Origin: Macrococcoides goetzii
GTDB taxonomy: Bacteria > Bacillota > Bacilli > Staphylococcales > Staphylococcaceae
Assembly: GCF_002742385.2 (NCBI RefSeq)
Contig: NZ_MJBI02000001.1
Coordinates: 744,001-808,000 of the forward strand
DNA: 64,000 nucleotides
Direction: 5' to 3'
The notes below the pieces were generated by a model. That model had not been told where the DNA came from and searched no databases. It worked only from the letters and a program-made list of their open reading frames with translations. Numbering within the stretch: position 1 is the first letter of the stretch; each line of letters opens with the position of its first letter. Positions 56,102 to 64,000 of the stretch are shown one piece after another. A program made the translations under genes and the position numbers.

Positions 56102-57385
56102 TCATCCTTCCGCTAATAATAAGTCAGGGTTATTTAAATACTCTTTTAATGTATTGATTGCTGTTTGAGCTAACACACCATCGACTGCACGGTGGTCAAA
56201 CGCAAATGATAATTTTAAGATTGGTTTTAATACAGGTTGGCGGTTTTCGTCGGGAACGAACATTTCTTCAATACGACCAACACCTAAAATTGCTACTTCC
56301 GGCTGGTTAATGATTGGAGTAGACCAAACACCACCTGTCGCGGCACCACCAACGTTTGTTAATGTCATAGAACCGTTACCCATATCTGTACCTTTTAGTT
56401 CACCATTTTGAGCTTTTTGAGATAATTCTGTCACTTGTTCAGCAATTTCAAAAAGACTTAAACGTTCTGCATTACGAATGACAGGAACAAATAAACCGTT
56501 ATCAGTGTTCGTTGCGACACCTACATTGAAGTAGTTGTGATAGTACATTTCACCTTTTTCTAAATTAATAGAAGCATTTAATTCAGGGAATCGTTTTAAC
56601 ATTGCAACGATTGCTTTGACGAAATAAGCTGTAAATGTTAATTTAACGCCTTTTTCTTTCGCTATTTTTTTCATTTTGTTACGGTGGTCAACAAGACCAG
56701 AAACTTCGACTTGATCAAACACTGTAACGTGTGGTGATACATGTTTACTATCTACCATTGCTTTAGCAATAATTTTACGCATTGGTGTTAATTTTTCTAC
56801 GCGGTCACCTTGAACAGTTTCAACGGTTTTTGCAGGTTGAACTGTTTCATGAACTTTTGTTTCATCCGCTGCTTGAACTTCAGGTTGTGCTTCTGTTGGT
56901 TGTACTGCAGAACCATTTTGTAAGAATTGATCAATGTCTTCAATGGTAATCTTACCGTGATTACCTGTACCTGTTACTTGTGTTAAATCAACACCTTTAC
57001 TACGTGCATAAATTCGTACTCGTGGCACTGCTAAATGACGTACATCTGCATTCATTGCTGCTGGTGTTACTGAGTGTTCAACTTTTTCTACTTGTACTTC
57101 TTCTTTTACTGCTTCTACTGGTGCCGTTTGCTCAGGTTGCGCAGATCCATCACCTGTTTCAATATCTACGATCGGTTTCCCTACTAAAGCCATTTCACCT
57201 TCAGGTACATATAGCTTTTTAACAACACCACTTACAGGACTTGGTAATTCTACTACTGCTTTATCACTTTGAATTTCTAACAATGGTTGATCTTCAGTAA
57301 CTGTATCACCCTCAGCAACAAACCACTTTAAAATTTCACTTTCATGTGTTCCTTCACCTGCATCAGGCATAATATATGTGAACAT
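56102..57385 (-). CDS. pdhC: Pyruvate dehydrogenase E2 (dihydrolipoyl acetyltransferase)
   Basis: Core acetyltransferase of the pyruvate dehydrogenase complex (427 aa). One lipoyl domain with Lys42 in EIQSDKAVVELPS, a proline/glutamine/valine-rich linker, an E1/E3-binding domain (VPRVRIYARSKGVDLTQVTG) and a catalytic domain with the active-site FDHRAVDG. The ATG at 57385 follows GGGAGG at 7 nt; the upstream TTG at 57400 overlaps that site. Confidence 0.96.
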   Translation of the reverse strand: MFTYIMPDAGEGTHESEILKWFVAEGDTVTEDQPLLEIQSDKAVVELPSPVSGVVKKLYVPEGEMALVGKPIVDIETGDGSAQPEQTAPVEAVKEEVQVEKVEHSVTPAAMNADVRHLAVPRVRIYARSKGVDLTQVTGTGNHGKITIEDIDQFLQNGSAVQPTEAQPEVQAADETKVHETVQPAKTVETVQGDRVEKLTPMRKIIAKAMVDSKHVSPHVTVFDQVEVSGLVDHRNKMKKIAKEKGVKLTFTAYFVKAIVAMLKRFPELNASINLEKGEMYYHNYFNVGVATNTDNGLFVPVIRNAERLSLFEIAEQVTELSQKAQNGELKGTDMGNGSMTLTNVGGAATGGVWSTPIINQPEVAILGVGRIEEMFVPDENRQPVLKPILKLSFAFDHRAVDGVLAQTAINTLKEYLNNPDLLLAEG

Positions 57386-57400
57386 TGTTGACCCTCCCAA

Positions 57401-58378
57401 TTAATAAGAATAAGTTTCTTTCGCTTTTTCAATGATATCTTGCTCATTTGGAATCCACACTGATTCAGCAGCTCCGAACGGGAATACTGTATCTGGACCT
57501 GTTACGCGGTTTACCGGAGCATCTAAATCCATGAAGCAACGTTCGTTAATTTCAGAGATTAATTGGCCAGCTACACCTGCAATACGTTGTGCTTCTTGTA
57601 ATACAACTGCACGATGTGTTTTTTGAATCGATGCTTTAATTGTTTCCATATCAAATGGTGCAACTGTACGTAAATCAATTACTTCTGCATCGATACCTTC
57701 TGCAGCTAAGCTTTCTGCGGCTTTCATTGCTAATGGCACCATTAAACCGTAACCAATTAACGTAATATCTTTACCTTCTTTAACAACGTTTGCCTTATCT
57801 AAAGGTACTGTATAATATCCTTCAGGAACTTCTCCTTTAACTGAACGGTACAATTTTAAATGTTCCAGAAATATAACCGGATCATTTGATTCTACAGAAC
57901 TAATAATTAACCCTTTTGCATCGTATGAAGAAGAAGGAATAACAATACGAATACCTGGCACTTGTGCCATAATACCTTCTAAACTATCTGAGTGAAGTTC
58001 AGGTGTATGCACGCCACCACCATATGGTGCACGAATTGTGATGGCTGCGTTACGTGTATTACCGTAGCGATATCTTACTCGTGATAATTGTGCAACTAAA
58101 GCATCCATCGCTTCTAAAATAAATCCTGAAAACTGAATTTCTGGAATTGGTCTGTAACCTTCTGTTGCTAAACCTACACAAATTCCTAAAATACCTGACT
58201 CTGCTAAAGGTGTATCAAATACTCGCGATTCACCATATTTCGCTTGTAAGCCATCCGTAATACGGAATACTCCTCCGTTTTTACCTACATCTTCACCAAA
58301 AATCAATGTTTTTTCGTCTTTCGCTAACACCTCATCTAAACCTTGAGTGACTGCTTGCGCTAAAGTTAATTCTGCCAT
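57401..58378 (-). CDS. pdhB: Pyruvate dehydrogenase E1 beta subunit
   Basis: Pairs with PdhA to decarboxylate pyruvate (325 aa). It starts MAELTLAQAVTQGLDEVL and contains LIFGEDVGKNGGVFRIT and TIRAPYGGGVHTPELH. The frame is open 66 nt upstream inside pdhA, but the ATG at 58378 follows AAAGGAG (10 nt) and gives the family length of 325. One base separates it from pdhA. Confidence 0.96.
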   Translation of the reverse strand: MAELTLAQAVTQGLDEVLAKDEKTLIFGEDVGKNGGVFRITDGLQAKYGESRVFDTPLAESGILGICVGLATEGYRPIPEIQFSGFILEAMDALVAQLSRVRYRYGNTRNAAITIRAPYGGGVHTPELHSDSLEGIMAQVPGIRIVIPSSSYDAKGLIISSVESNDPVIFLEHLKLYRSVKGEVPEGYYTVPLDKANVVKEGKDITLIGYGLMVPLAMKAAESLAAEGIDAEVIDLRTVAPFDMETIKASIQKTHRAVVLQEAQRIAGVAGQLISEINERCFMDLDAPVNRVTGPDTVFPFGAAESVWIPNEQDIIEKAKETYSY

Positions 58379-58379
58379 G

Positions 58380-59486
58380 TTATTGTTGCTCCTTTCTTTC
58401 ATAGTAAGCAATTTGTTCTTGAATATTTTGTGGTGGAACTTCATACATATTTTTTAAGAAGTCAGACACTTTTTGAGCTGGCTCTTTCGCCATTTGTGAC
58501 ATCGCTTCTTTTACTTCTTGTTTACAAGCTTCGTATACTTCTAGTTCTTTTTCTTCATTCCATAAACCTTTTTCAGTTAAATAATTTCTTAAACGTTTTA
58601 ATGGATCTTTCGCACGCCACACTTCAACTTCTTCATCTGTACGATAACGTTTAGGATCATCACTCATCGTATGAGGACCGAAACGATATGTCATTGCTTC
58701 AATTAATACTGGACCGTTACCCTCTAAAGCATATGCACGAGCATTTTTAACTGCTGCATACATTGCAACTGGATCCATACCGTCAACGCGAATTGCAGGA
58801 ACACCTACACCTACACCTTTTTGCGCTAATGTTTGTGCAGCTGTTTGTTTCGATGTTGGTACTGAAATACCATATCCATTGTTTTGAATGATCGTGATTA
58901 AAGGTGCTTTATATGCGCCAGCAAAGTTTAAACCCTCATAAAAGTCACCTTGACTTGTCGCGCCATCACCACAGAAAGTTAATACAACTGATTTAGATCC
59001 ATTAAATTTCTTACCCATTGCAACGCCCGCCGCTGGTGGTAAAGTTCCCCCTACCATAACTTGAGGGATATAAGCATGAAAGTCCTGATCATATTGGTTA
59101 CCACCAACATGTCCTTTGTACCAAAGGAATGCTTTATACATCGGTAAACCATGTTTGATTAATGCACCAATATCACGGTACGTTGGTACGAAGAAGTCAT
59201 CTCTTGTAATTGCAGTAATCGATGCAAGTTGAGAAGCTTCTTGTCCCCCTGCTGTTGCATAGTTTCCTAAAGCACCTTGACGGTTTAAGAGAATTGTTCT
59301 TTCATCTAAAGTTCTACCCCAAACGATATCTTCCATGATTTTTACTAACTCTTCGTCTGACAGAGTTTCTATTGTTTCCTGATCTACAACTTTACCTTCC
59401 GGATCTAAAACTTGTACCATGTCAAAAGGTGTTGCATAGTCTTCAAAAGTCTTGCTAAAATTCACATCACTTAATTTAATTGTCAT
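58380..59486 (-). CDS. pdhA: Pyruvate dehydrogenase E1 alpha subunit
   Basis: Thiamine-pyrophosphate-binding subunit (368 aa) that commits pyruvate to acetyl-CoA. The cofactor motif spans GDGATSQGDFYEGLNFAG to IIQNNGYGIS; YRFGPHTMSDDPKRYR is the regulatory loop typical of pyruvate-type E1. The ATG at 59486 has GGAGG at 9 nt; a TTG at 59495 overlaps that site. First gene of the pdh operon, with a promoter and two cre-like sites upstream. Confidence 0.96.
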   Translation of the reverse strand: MTIKLSDVNFSKTFEDYATPFDMVQVLDPEGKVVDQETIETLSDEELVKIMEDIVWGRTLDERTILLNRQGALGNYATAGGQEASQLASITAITRDDFFVPTYRDIGALIKHGLPMYKAFLWYKGHVGGNQYDQDFHAYIPQVMVGGTLPPAAGVAMGKKFNGSKSVVLTFCGDGATSQGDFYEGLNFAGAYKAPLITIIQNNGYGISVPTSKQTAAQTLAQKGVGVGVPAIRVDGMDPVAMYAAVKNARAYALEGNGPVLIEAMTYRFGPHTMSDDPKRYRTDEEVEVWRAKDPLKRLRNYLTEKGLWNEEKELEVYEACKQEVKEAMSQMAKEPAQKVSDFLKNMYEVPPQNIQEQIAYYERKEQQ

Positions 59487-59506
59487 GTTGTTCAACCTCC
59501 ATTTTA

Positions 59507-59521
59507 TTGTAAACGTTTTCT
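59507..59521 (-). promoter_or_regulatory. cre site (CcpA) between the pdh promoter and pdhA
   Basis: TTGTAAACGTTTTCT is a perfect match to WTGNAANCGNWNNCW. It lies about 12 nt downstream of the -10 box, that is in the leader, a place where CcpA can block elongation. Confidence 0.75.
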
Positions 59522-59532
59522 TTTATATCTTT

Positions 59533-59561
59533 AGTATATTGATATATTAATGTATTGTGAA
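59533..59561 (-). promoter_or_regulatory. pdh operon promoter
   Basis: On the minus strand TTCACA (59561-59556) and TATACT (59538-59533) are exactly 17 nt apart, each 5 of 6 to the sigma-A consensus, 47 nt upstream of the pdhA start. Confidence 0.75.
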
Positions 59562-59592
59562 ATCGTTAAAATCTATATATGTATAAATAAAA

Positions 59593-59607
59593 TTGATAAC
59601 GCTTACA
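59593..59607 (-). promoter_or_regulatory. Second cre-like site upstream of the pdh promoter
   Basis: TTGATAACGCTTACA matches the cre consensus with one mismatch (T for A at position 5). It is about 32 nt upstream of the -35, a position linked with CcpA activation in other operons. Confidence 0.5.
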
Positions 59608-59716
59608 TCTTTGTCTAAGCAATATCTAAATATTATATGAATTATATATATATTCATAATTTAGACATATATAATTATAAATGTATAATAAATAGTGATT
59701 TTTATCACAAAAATAA

Positions 59717-59742
59717 AAAGCGAGTACAAATGTACTCGCTTT
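59717..59742 (-). terminator. Terminator after clpL
   Basis: AAAGCGAGTAC and GTACTCGCTTT form a perfect 11-bp stem around AAAT, followed by TTATTTTTG on the minus strand. Confidence 0.93.
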
Positions 59743-59746
59743 CTTC

Positions 59747-61816
59747 TTATGCAACTTCTAAATCTGTTTTATCTTCATTTAATTTTAATTGAACAGCTTT
59801 AACTTCCGGATGATCTAAATAATAATCTGTAATATTGTCTCTAACATGTTGTTCAACAACACGGCGTAACGGTCTTGCACCTAGTAATTCATCATAACCA
59901 TTATCAATTAACCAGTTTTTCGCTTCATCTGTAATTTTCATTGTGATTTCCTTTTTAGCTAAAGTTCGTTCTACATCATCTAACATAAGATCAACAATTT
60001 GAAGTAAACTTGCTTTATCTAAAGATTTAAATTCAATAATACCATTAAATCGATTTAAGAATTCAGGTCTGAAATAATCTTTAATGATTGCCATAATATC
60101 AGTTTCATCAGTTTTTTTACTGTCTAAACTAAATCCTGCATTACTTGTAGCAATGATAATCGTATTTTTAAAGTTGATCAAATTACCTTGACCATCAGTC
60201 AATTTTCCATCATCTAATACTTGTAATAACAATGTTAATATTTGTGGATTTGCTTTTTCAATTTCATCGAACAGAATCACTGAATAAGGATTACGGCGCA
60301 CTTTTTCTGTTAATGTATTTGAGTTATCATCGTATCCCACGTAACCTGCAGTAGTACCGATCATTTTAGAAACAGCTGTTAAATCACTGTATTCACTCAT
60401 GTCCAGACGAATTAATGCTTCTTTATTACCAAATAAATCTACAGCTAACTGTTTTGCGAGTTCTGTTTTACCGACGCCAGTTGGACCAACAAACAAGAAG
60501 CTACCGATTGGTCGGTTACCTTCGTCAAATCCAGCACGATTTCTACGGATTGCTTTTGCCACCGCCTGTACCGCTTCACTTTGACCGATAATTTTTTCTG
60601 ATAATCTATCTTTAATATTTTTCAGACGTTCAAGATCATTACTGTCCATCTGTGAAACAGGGATACCAGTTAATCTTTCAACTGTTCCTGCTACATCATC
60701 AACTGTTAACGTATTTGTATCGACGCTTTTTTCTAGACTATCCTTTATTGATTTAATCTTCATCTGTAGTGCTTTTGCTTGTTCATAATCTTCTCTATCT
60801 ACTGCTTTTAATTTATCTTGTTCAAGCTGTTCGATTTGTTTTTCTGATTGAACCGTATCAACGACTGTATGATTAGAAGCAACATGTGCTGCAGTGATAT
60901 CCAGTAAATCTATCGCTTTATCCGGTAATAATCTTTGCGGGATATATTGAATCGCTAAATCAACACAAGCTTTAATCACATTATCAGGTATTTCTACTGC
61001 ATGATGTTGTTCATATTTTTCTTTTATACCTTGTAATATAGCGATTGTATCATCTGCACTCGGCTCATTCACGACAACTTCATTAAATCGACGAGATAAA
61101 GCTGGATCTTTTAATATATTATTACGATACTCATCTTGAGTAGTAGCACCGATGATTGTAATATCTCCTCTGCTTAATGCTGGTTTTAAAATATCAGATA
61201 AGCCTTTACTACCAGAATCAGCACCTGTTGCTCCGCTTCCGATCATTTGATGAATCTCATCTAAGAATAATACGATATTATCGTTAGATTTCACTTCATC
61301 AATTAATTTTTGAACATTTTCTTCAAAAGCACCACGATATTGTGTCCCTGCTTCAAGCGCAGAAATATCTATTGAAATAATTTCTTTATCTTTAATTGCC
61401 TGCGGTACATCTCCGTCAATAATAGCTTGAGCTAAACCTTCGACAATCGCCGTCTTACCTACCCCTGCTTCACCAACTAAGATTGGATTATTCTTTATTC
61501 TTCTACTTAATACTTCTGCAGTATTACGTATTTCTTTAGAACGTCCAATCACTGGATCTAGTTCCCCATTACGTGCTTCTTCAGTTAAGTTTCTACCAAT
61601 TTTTGATAAAAGCTCTCCCTGTACATTGTTATTTTGATGTTTTAATTGTTGTGTCTGATTATCATTAAATTGGTTATTTTGTATATTTTGAATTGCTTCA
61701 GGTGTTACTTCCTGCCCATTAATATAAAATTTGCGCTTCACTTGACCTTGTCCTAATTCATTAAACATGCTATTGAACATTGCATCAAAGTTACTGTCAA
61801 AAATTCCGTTATTCAT
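59747..61816 (-). CDS. clpL: ClpL-type AAA+ disaggregase/chaperone
   Basis: A Clp/Hsp100 ATPase (689 aa) that refolds or disaggregates proteins under heat and other stress. It lacks the long N-domain of ClpB/ClpC; the first ~75 residues are short, asparagine/glutamine-rich ([14 protein letters not shown]..). Two AAA+ modules follow, with GEAGVGKTA and GPTGVGKTE, split by a short coiled middle segment (about residues 330-365). No ClpP-binding loop was seen. Sequence and length match S. aureus ClpL (about 701 aa). It has its own promoter with two CtsR boxes. Confidence 0.95.
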   Translation of the reverse strand: MNNGIFDSNFDAMFNSMFNELGQGQVKRKFYINGQEVTPEAIQNIQNNQFNDNQTQQLKHQNNNVQGELLSKIGRNLTEEARNGELDPVIGRSKEIRNTAEVLSRRIKNNPILVGEAGVGKTAIVEGLAQAIIDGDVPQAIKDKEIISIDISALEAGTQYRGAFEENVQKLIDEVKSNDNIVLFLDEIHQMIGSGATGADSGSKGLSDILKPALSRGDITIIGATTQDEYRNNILKDPALSRRFNEVVVNEPSADDTIAILQGIKEKYEQHHAVEIPDNVIKACVDLAIQYIPQRLLPDKAIDLLDITAAHVASNHTVVDTVQSEKQIEQLEQDKLKAVDREDYEQAKALQMKIKSIKDSLEKSVDTNTLTVDDVAGTVERLTGIPVSQMDSNDLERLKNIKDRLSEKIIGQSEAVQAVAKAIRRNRAGFDEGNRPIGSFLFVGPTGVGKTELAKQLAVDLFGNKEALIRLDMSEYSDLTAVSKMIGTTAGYVGYDDNSNTLTEKVRRNPYSVILFDEIEKANPQILTLLLQVLDDGKLTDGQGNLINFKNTIIIATSNAGFSLDSKKTDETDIMAIIKDYFRPEFLNRFNGIIEFKSLDKASLLQIVDLMLDDVERTLAKKEITMKITDEAKNWLIDNGYDELLGARPLRRVVEQHVRDNITDYYLDHPEVKAVQLKLNEDKTDLEVA

Positions 61817-61881
61817 AAAAAATCACTCCTATTTAGTTGTAAGTATTACTACAAAGGGTATTATGTTCCTTTGATAATCTT

Positions 61882-61910
61882 ATTATACTTCTTTAGTCAA
61901 AGAAGGTCAA
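61882..61910 (-). promoter_or_regulatory. clpL promoter
   Basis: On the minus strand TTGACC (61910-61905) and a perfect TATAAT (61887-61882) are exactly 17 nt apart. The -35 lies within the first CtsR box. Confidence 0.85.
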
Positions 61911-61934
61911 ACATTATTTTGACTTTCTTTGACC
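61895..61934. promoter_or_regulatory. Two CtsR boxes in opposite orientation at the clpL promoter
   Basis: AGTCAAAGAAGGTCAAA (61895-61911, plus strand) and GGTCAAAGAAAGTCAAA (61934-61918, minus strand) both match the CtsR consensus RGTCAAANANRGTCAAA at every fixed position. They are 6 nt apart, the first over the -35 and spacer. This predicts heat-inducible expression through CtsR. No heat-shock sigma or CIRCE element is seen. Confidence 0.92.
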
Positions 61935-62403
61935 TTTATTTTATTTCATTAAATACTTCTTATTAAACCAGCAGCAAATAATGATCAACATTTATAATAG
62001 AAGAAACTCAAATTAATATAGTGTTATTAAACATCAATTTTTCTTTGCAAATTGTGATAAATAAATCAGAAGTATAGTATCCTTTTAAAAAATTTTTTAT
62101 TTGTGACCATTTTTTGACAAACATATTCGTTGCAAAATTTATATATATATTTTATCTCTTTCATCTCCTATATTTAATCACCATCAATGAAATAAAAACA
62201 ACATATATTTTTTACATAAAATGTAAGCAATATGAATAGAATTATCTTTTTCTTACTCAAAATTTTTGAACTCAAAGAATATATATGGTCTAATATGAAC
62301 CGTTACAGAAAAATAAACTTTGCATTTCAGTTTAAATATGGAGAATTAAAAATTGTTCTTATTATCTGTAACTTATTAAAATATTTTTTAAATCATTTCT
62401 TCT
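61935..62403. other. AT-rich intergenic region without a supported gene
   Basis: About 470 bases between the divergent clpL promoter region and the first transglycosylase gene. Very AT-rich; a 66-codon open frame at 62232-62432 lacks a ribosome site and overlaps the inverted repeat, so it is not called. TTTGACA occurs at 62114 and 62433, but no matching -10 was convincing. Room for a long leader or an unseen small RNA exists, with no positive evidence. Confidence 0.6.
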
Positions 62404-62429
62404 TGTCGAAATACACATCAATATCGACA
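62404..62429 (+). promoter_or_regulatory. Inverted repeat TGTCGA-N14-TCGACA upstream of transglycosylase gene 1
   Basis: TGTCGA at 62404-62409 and TCGACA at 62424-62429, 14 nt apart, 51 nt before the start codon. The same half sites with the same spacing precede the next gene (63346-63371). In both cases AA follows the first half and TTTGACA occurs a few nt after the second half. Role unknown; operator or leader structure. Confidence 0.6.
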
Positions 62430-62479
62430 TAGTTTGACAAGAGACATTAAATTTTTAAATTACTGGAGGATTATATATT

Positions 62480-63211
62480 ATGAAAAAAGCATTATTAACT
62501 TCATCATTAGCATTAGCATTAGGTGTAACAGGATTATCAGGAGTAAATGGTTCACACGAAGCACAAGCATCAGAAACGACACAAGCGGTTAAAGTGGATT
62601 TCAATGAACTTGCAAACTTAGCAAGAAACAATTCAGAAACATTAAATGAACGCCCAGTACACGCTGGAGCTTACAATTATTCATTTAATAAAGATGGATA
62701 TTCTTATAACTTTGAATCAGATGGCGTTTACTGGACTTGGGAATATAAATACACAGGTGCAGCAGATACGGTTGTAAATCATACATCTACTCAAACAAAA
62801 GCCGTACAACAATTTGATAATGTTAAAGAACATTCACCAATTCAACATACAGCTTATCAAGCACCAGCTAAACAATTTAAACAAACAACTTATCAGGCAC
62901 CGGTTCAACAAAAAGCACCGGTTCAACAAAGCGCTTATAAAGCTCCCGTTTCACAAACGTCAACATCAAATGTAAGTGTCAATGCACATTTACAGTTAAT
63001 TGCACAACGCGAATCAGGTGGTAATATTCGTGCGATCAACCCTACATCAGGTGCAGCAGGTAAATATCAATTTTTACAAAGTACATGGGATACTGTTGCT
63101 CCGGCAGAATGGAAAGGTAAATCACCAGCTTCAGCACCGGAATCTGTTCAAGATGCAGCTGCCGTAAAATTATATAATGAGTACGGTGCACAACATTGGG
63201 TTACAGCTTAA
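62480..63211 (+). CDS. Secreted transglycosylase-like cell-wall protein (IsaA/SceD type), copy 1
   Basis: A secreted protein (243 aa) with a signal peptide (MKKALLTSSLALALGVTGL to EAQA, cut before SE). A conserved domain (about residues 40-95: YNYSFNKDGYSYNFESDG, YWTWEYKYTGAAD), a linker with repeated Tyr-Gln/Lys-Ala-Pro units (about 120-155) and a C-terminal lytic-transglycosylase-like domain follow. The probable catalytic Glu is in QRESGGN, with AAGKYQFLQSTW after it. Such enzymes trim peptidoglycan. TGGAGGA lies before the ATG. The copy downstream is a paralogue. Confidence 0.88.
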   Translation: MKKALLTSSLALALGVTGLSGVNGSHEAQASETTQAVKVDFNELANLARNNSETLNERPVHAGAYNYSFNKDGYSYNFESDGVYWTWEYKYTGAADTVVNHTSTQTKAVQQFDNVKEHSPIQHTAYQAPAKQFKQTTYQAPVQQKAPVQQSAYKAPVSQTSTSNVSVNAHLQLIAQRESGGNIRAINPTSGAAGKYQFLQSTWDTVAPAEWKGKSPASAPESVQDAAAVKLYNEYGAQHWVTA

Positions 63212-63230
63212 TATTTAAATTATTACACGC

Positions 63231-63264
63231 GAAGAATGCTCTGTAGTGCATTCTTCACTTTTTA
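63231..63264 (+). terminator. Terminator after transglycosylase gene 1
   Basis: GAAGAATGC and GCATTCTTC form a perfect 9-bp stem around TCTGTAGT, followed by ACTTTTTAT. It separates the two paralogues, so each has its own promoter. Confidence 0.88.
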
Positions 63265-63296
63265 TATTACAAAAACATTTCGACATTGTAATGAAT

Positions 63297-63313
63297 TGTT
63301 ATTTTACTGTAAC
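63297..63313 (+). promoter_or_regulatory. WalR-box-like direct repeat upstream of transglycosylase gene 2
   Basis: TGTTAT-TTTAC-TGTAAC fits the recalled WalR (YycF) consensus TGTWAH-N5-TGTWAH exactly. WalR controls autolysin genes in staphylococci, so the site suits this gene. More TGTWA-type hexamers follow (TGTAAT at 63318, TGTTAC at 63332). No equal site was found before copy 1. Confidence 0.65.
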
Positions 63314-63345
63314 GTATGTAATGATTTTATATGTTACATTATTAA

Positions 63346-63371
63346 TGTCGAAAGAGAGATAATTATCGACA
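63346..63371 (+). promoter_or_regulatory. Inverted repeat TGTCGA-N14-TCGACA upstream of transglycosylase gene 2
   Basis: TGTCGA at 63346-63351 and TCGACA at 63366-63371, again 14 nt apart, 63 nt before the start codon. A further TCGACA at 63280-63285 forms a wider dyad (TTTCGACATT with AATGTCGAAA) that encloses the WalR-like box. Confidence 0.6.
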
Positions 63372-63433
63372 GTCAACTTTGACAATCGATAACGAAAATA
63401 ACAAAACGTAAATTAATGGAGGACTTATATATT

Positions 63434-64000
63434 ATGAAAAAAGCAATTTTAACATCATCATTAGCATTAGCATTAGGTACAACGTCGGTAGCAACTGCTG
63501 GTCAAGCATATGCTTCAGAAACTGAAAACACTCAAAAAGAAACAGTAGACTTCGCTCAATTAGCTGAATTAGCTAAAGCTGAATCTGCATCATTAAACGA
63601 AAAACCAGTTCATGCTGGACCTTACCACTACGAATTCAGCAAAGATGGATTCTCTTATGAATTCAAATCAGATGGTATCTACTGGACTTGGGAATATAAA
63701 TACACTGGCGCTGCTGATACTGTAGTTAATAAATCAGTAGAAGTTGCATCTGTTGAAGCTCCTAAAGCTGAAGTACAATCAATAGTAAGTGCACCTGTTG
63801 CGAAAACAGTTACTCAAACTGCTGTTAAACCAGCCGTTCAACAAACAGCTTATAAAGCTCCTGTAGCTAAACCTGCAGCAGTAAAAACTTACAAAGCTCC
63901 TGTTCAACAAACTGCAGCAGTATCTAATACTGGCGGTGTTAACTGGTCAGCATTAGCACAATGTGAATCTGGTGGAAATCCAAGTATCGTAGATGCTTCA
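63434..64000 (+). CDS. Secreted transglycosylase-like cell-wall protein, copy 2 (cut by window end)
   Basis: Paralogue of the gene at 62480; 189 codons are inside the window and the C-terminus is missing. The signal peptide ends QAYA before SE. The domain with YHYEFSKDGFSYEFKSDG and YWTWEYKYTGAAD is strongly conserved with copy 1, while the linker (Ala/Pro/Val/Lys-rich with YKAPV units) is longer. The C-terminal domain begins WSALAQCESGGN, with the probable catalytic Glu and a Cys where copy 1 has Arg. The ribosome site and leader (TGGAGGA..TTATATATT) are near-identical to copy 1. Confidence 0.88.
   Translation, partial: MKKAILTSSLALALGTTSVATAGQAYASETENTQKETVDFAQLAELAKAESASLNEKPVHAGPYHYEFSKDGFSYEFKSDGIYWTWEYKYTGAADTVVNKSVEVASVEAPKAEVQSIVSAPVAKTVTQTAVKPAVQQTAYKAPVAKPAAVKTYKAPVQQTAAVSNTGGVNWSALAQCESGGNPSIVDAS

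Noticed and set aside
62232-62432. 66-codon open frame on the plus strand
   Set aside because: No ribosome site, very AT-rich composition, and it overlaps the inverted repeat upstream of the transglycosylase gene.

Overview
The window reads as chromosomal DNA of a low-GC Gram-positive coccus of the family Staphylococcaceae, most likely Macrococcus or a close relative. This is inferred from gene order and protein similarity recalled from memory. Core blocks follow the Staphylococcus aureus order (rnc-smc-ftsY-ylxM-ffh; fapR-plsX-fabD-fabG-acpP; coaBC-priA-def-fmt-rsmB-rlmN-stp-prkC; pdhABCD), but they are interrupted by genes S. aureus does not carry there. Almost all genes are on the minus strand and are described in that direction.

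Layout. 1-6645: SRP and chromosome genes ffh (cut by the window edge), ylxM, ftsY, smc, rnc. 6724-10419: fatty-acid/phospholipid operon fapR-plsX-fabD-fabG-acpP with a promoter and a FapR-like operator. 10433-16935: a class A sortase, recG, serine dehydratase sdaAB-sdaAA, fatty acid kinase fakA and an Asp23-family partner. 17034-20055 (plus strand): MoxR ATPase, DUF58 protein and a membrane protein, then rpmB. 20388-22556: thiN-rpe-rsgA. 22565-28569: six genes that separate rsgA from prkC, namely a formate/nitrite-type channel with a Rex-like operator, kup, a small membrane protein, a rhodanese, a CYP152 P450 very like the alkene-forming OleT, and a degenerate S41-like protein. 28680-35287: prkC, stp, rlmN, rsmB, fmt, def. 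35288-37530: an intrusion between def and priA. 37531-41977: priA (frameshifted), coaBC, rpoZ, gmk. 42145-44721 (plus strand): rqcH and a frameshifted lysR gene. 44752-51466: branched-chain 2-oxoacid dehydrogenase operon with ptb (frameshifted) and buk. 51634-59486: pdhA-pdhB-pdhC-pdhD followed by a PTS EIIC-like membrane protein and a second ptb-buk pair. 59747-61934: clpL with its promoter and two CtsR boxes. 62404-64000 (plus strand): two tandem secreted transglycosylase-like genes, the second cut by the window end.

How it fits together. The pdh and bkd operons make acyl-CoA; the two ptb-buk pairs would convert acyl-CoA to acyl-phosphate and then acid plus ATP. Both operons have CcpA cre sites. 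FakA and the FapR regulon deal with the same fatty acid pool on which the CYP152 P450 would act.

Most unusual: (1) a 1.76-kb segment at the 3' end of priA bounded by an exact 18-bp direct repeat that contains the priA stop codon, holding five small unrecognised genes and no recombinase; (2) beside it, five copies of a 31-bp hairpin at an exact 61-bp period; (3) the OleT-like P450; (4) three genes each broken by one missing base, which may be assembly error; (5) an identically spaced inverted repeat before both transglycosylase genes.
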